Shown piece after piece: positions 5,590 to 6,534 of a stretch of DNA of 6,534 nt. A program made the position numbers and the translations under genes. The notes under the pieces are model-generated. The model did not search any database and was not told the DNA's origin. It was given only the letters and a program-made list of their open reading frames with translations. The DNA is taken from assembly GCA_028293685.1 (NCBI GenBank), contig JAQGOI010000235.1, positions 1-6,534 on the forward strand, in the 5' to 3' direction. The stretch is from Lysobacteraceae bacterium. Its GTDB lineage: Bacteria; Pseudomonadota; Gammaproteobacteria; Xanthomonadales; Xanthomonadaceae. Position 1 is the stretch's first letter; each line of letters starts with the position of its first letter.

Positions 5590-6534
5590 GCGCCCTTGGC
5601 TTCCTTCGGCCGCACCGAGACATGCACTTCAGCCAGCTGCGCATCGGGAATCGCCGACGGCGCGCCCGTCATCAGGCACTGGGCGGTTGTCGTCTTGGGA
5701 AAAGCAATCACGTCGCGGATGGAATCGGTGCCAGCCATCAGCGCGGCAATGCGGTCGATGCCGAAGGCGATGCCGCCATGTGGTGGCGCGCCGTACTTGA
5801 GCGCATCGAGCAGGAAGCCGAATTTCCCTTCCGCTTCCTCGGCGCCGATGCCGAGCAGTTCGAACACGGCCGACTGCATCTGCGAGCGGTGGATGCGGAT
5901 CGAGCCACCGCCGATCTCGTTGCCGTTGAGCACCATGTCATAGCCGCGCGAGACCGCCGTTTTCGCGTTGGCGCGCAGGTCGGCCACGTCGTCGACCGCA
6001 GGCGCGGTGAACGGGTGGTGCAGGGCGACGAAACGGTTGGCCTCTTCGTCCCATTCGAACATCGGGAAATCCGTGACCCAAAGTGGCGCCCAGCCTTCCG
6101 TCAGCAGATTCAGGTCCTTGCCGAGCTTCACGCGCAGGGCGCCCATGAAATCCGATGCCGTTTTGTAGCTGGCGGCGCCGAAGAAAAGCAGGTCGCCCGA
6201 TTGCACGCCGGTAGCCGCCAAGATGGCGTCGAGCGTCGCATCGTCGAGGAACTTCGCGATCGGTGAGTTGATCCCCTCGCGGACCTTGGCGACGTCCTCG
6301 ACCTTCATCCAGGCCAGCCCCTTGGCGCCGAATTTGGCGGCATGCGCGCCGTAATCGTCGATCTGCTTGCGCGACAGGCCTGCAGCGCCTGGAACGCGCA
6401 AGGCGACGACACGGCCATCGGCATGATTGGCCCAGTCGGTGAACACCTTGAACTCGCAGTGCTTGACGTGCTCGGCGATGTCGACGAGCTCCATCGCGAT
6501 GCGCAGGTCGGGCTTGTCCGATCCGAAGCGGCGC
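5586..6534 (-). CDS. aspS: aspartyl-tRNA synthetase, C-terminal part
   Basis: This class II synthetase charges tRNA(Asp) with aspartate in the cytoplasm. The frame is open to the right edge: reading begins [18 protein letters not shown], so the gene starts outside the window. About 315 residues are present. Bacterial AspRS is about 585-590 long, so roughly 270 N-terminal residues (the tRNA anticodon-binding OB fold, motif 1 and motif 2) are missing. In fragment numbering, the bacterial GAD insertion covers about 28-145, FPMFEWDEE is at 156-164, and [19 protein letters not shown] (197-215) is part of the active site. GGIAFGIDR (253-261) is motif 3 with its ATP-binding arginine. The protein ends in an ordinary short tail, RPKEAKGA. 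Its TGA overlaps the next gene's GTG. Confidence 0.97.
   Translation of the reverse strand, partial: RRFGSDKPDLRIAMELVDIAEHVKHCEFKVFTDWANHADGRVVALRVPGAAGLSRKQIDDYGAHAAKFGAKGLAWMKVEDVAKVREGINSPIAKFLDDATLDAILAATGVQSGDLLFFGAASYKTASDFMGALRVKLGKDLNLLTEGWAPLWVTDFPMFEWDEEANRFVALHHPFTAPAVDDVADLRANAKTAVSRGYDMVLNGNEIGGGSIRIHRSQMQSAVFELLGIGAEEAEGKFGFLLDALKYGAPPHGGIAFGIDRIAALMAGTDSIRDVIAFPKTTTAQCLMTGAPSAIPDAQLAEVHVSVRPKEAKGA

Overview
The window is about 6.5 kb of GC-rich DNA in which every convincing gene lies on the minus strand. Read in the direction of transcription (right to left) the order is: aspS (3' part only), a GNAT acetyltransferase, a small alpha/beta hydrolase, yebC, ruvC, ruvA and kup, followed by a gene-free, repeat-filled stretch of about 500 bases. 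The protein sequences point to a gammaproteobacterium of the Xanthomonadales (Lysobacter, Luteimonas or Xanthomonas type). The best single clue is the YebC N-terminus ([11 protein letters not shown]), which I recall from that order in place of the more common MAGHSKW start. The genus is an inference from memory, not from a search.

Layout: aspS (5586 to the right edge, N-terminus off the window) overlaps the acetyltransferase gene by a GTGA junction, and that gene overlaps the hydrolase gene by another GTGA junction. These three therefore look translationally coupled. A 148-base gap with a possible promoter leads to yebC, then ruvC (17 bases later, GTG start), ruvA (one-base TGATG overlap with ruvC) and kup (21 bases after ruvA, with its own Shine-Dalgarno). 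The yebC-ruvC-ruvA order is a known conserved cluster of DNA recombination genes plus a translation or regulatory factor. ruvB, the usual partner after ruvA, is not in the window. The potassium transporter kup occupies the position after ruvA.

The left 500 bases hold no convincing complete gene. They contain several hairpin-forming repeats: two related copies of one hairpin element in opposite orientation, one of them extended into a double hairpin; an imperfect hairpin; an AT-rich 14-bp palindrome; a dRS3-like 20-bp inverted repeat; and two direct repeats exactly 100 bases apart. A possible gene start on the minus strand lies at the extreme left edge (position 22), just beyond a hairpin with a short T-run.

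The genes are mostly housekeeping: tRNA charging, Holliday junction processing and K+ uptake. I see no convincing sign of a novel multi-gene system. The part most worth a second look is the repeat region, where the two copies of the hairpin element differ by a compensatory base-pair change that keeps the stem.
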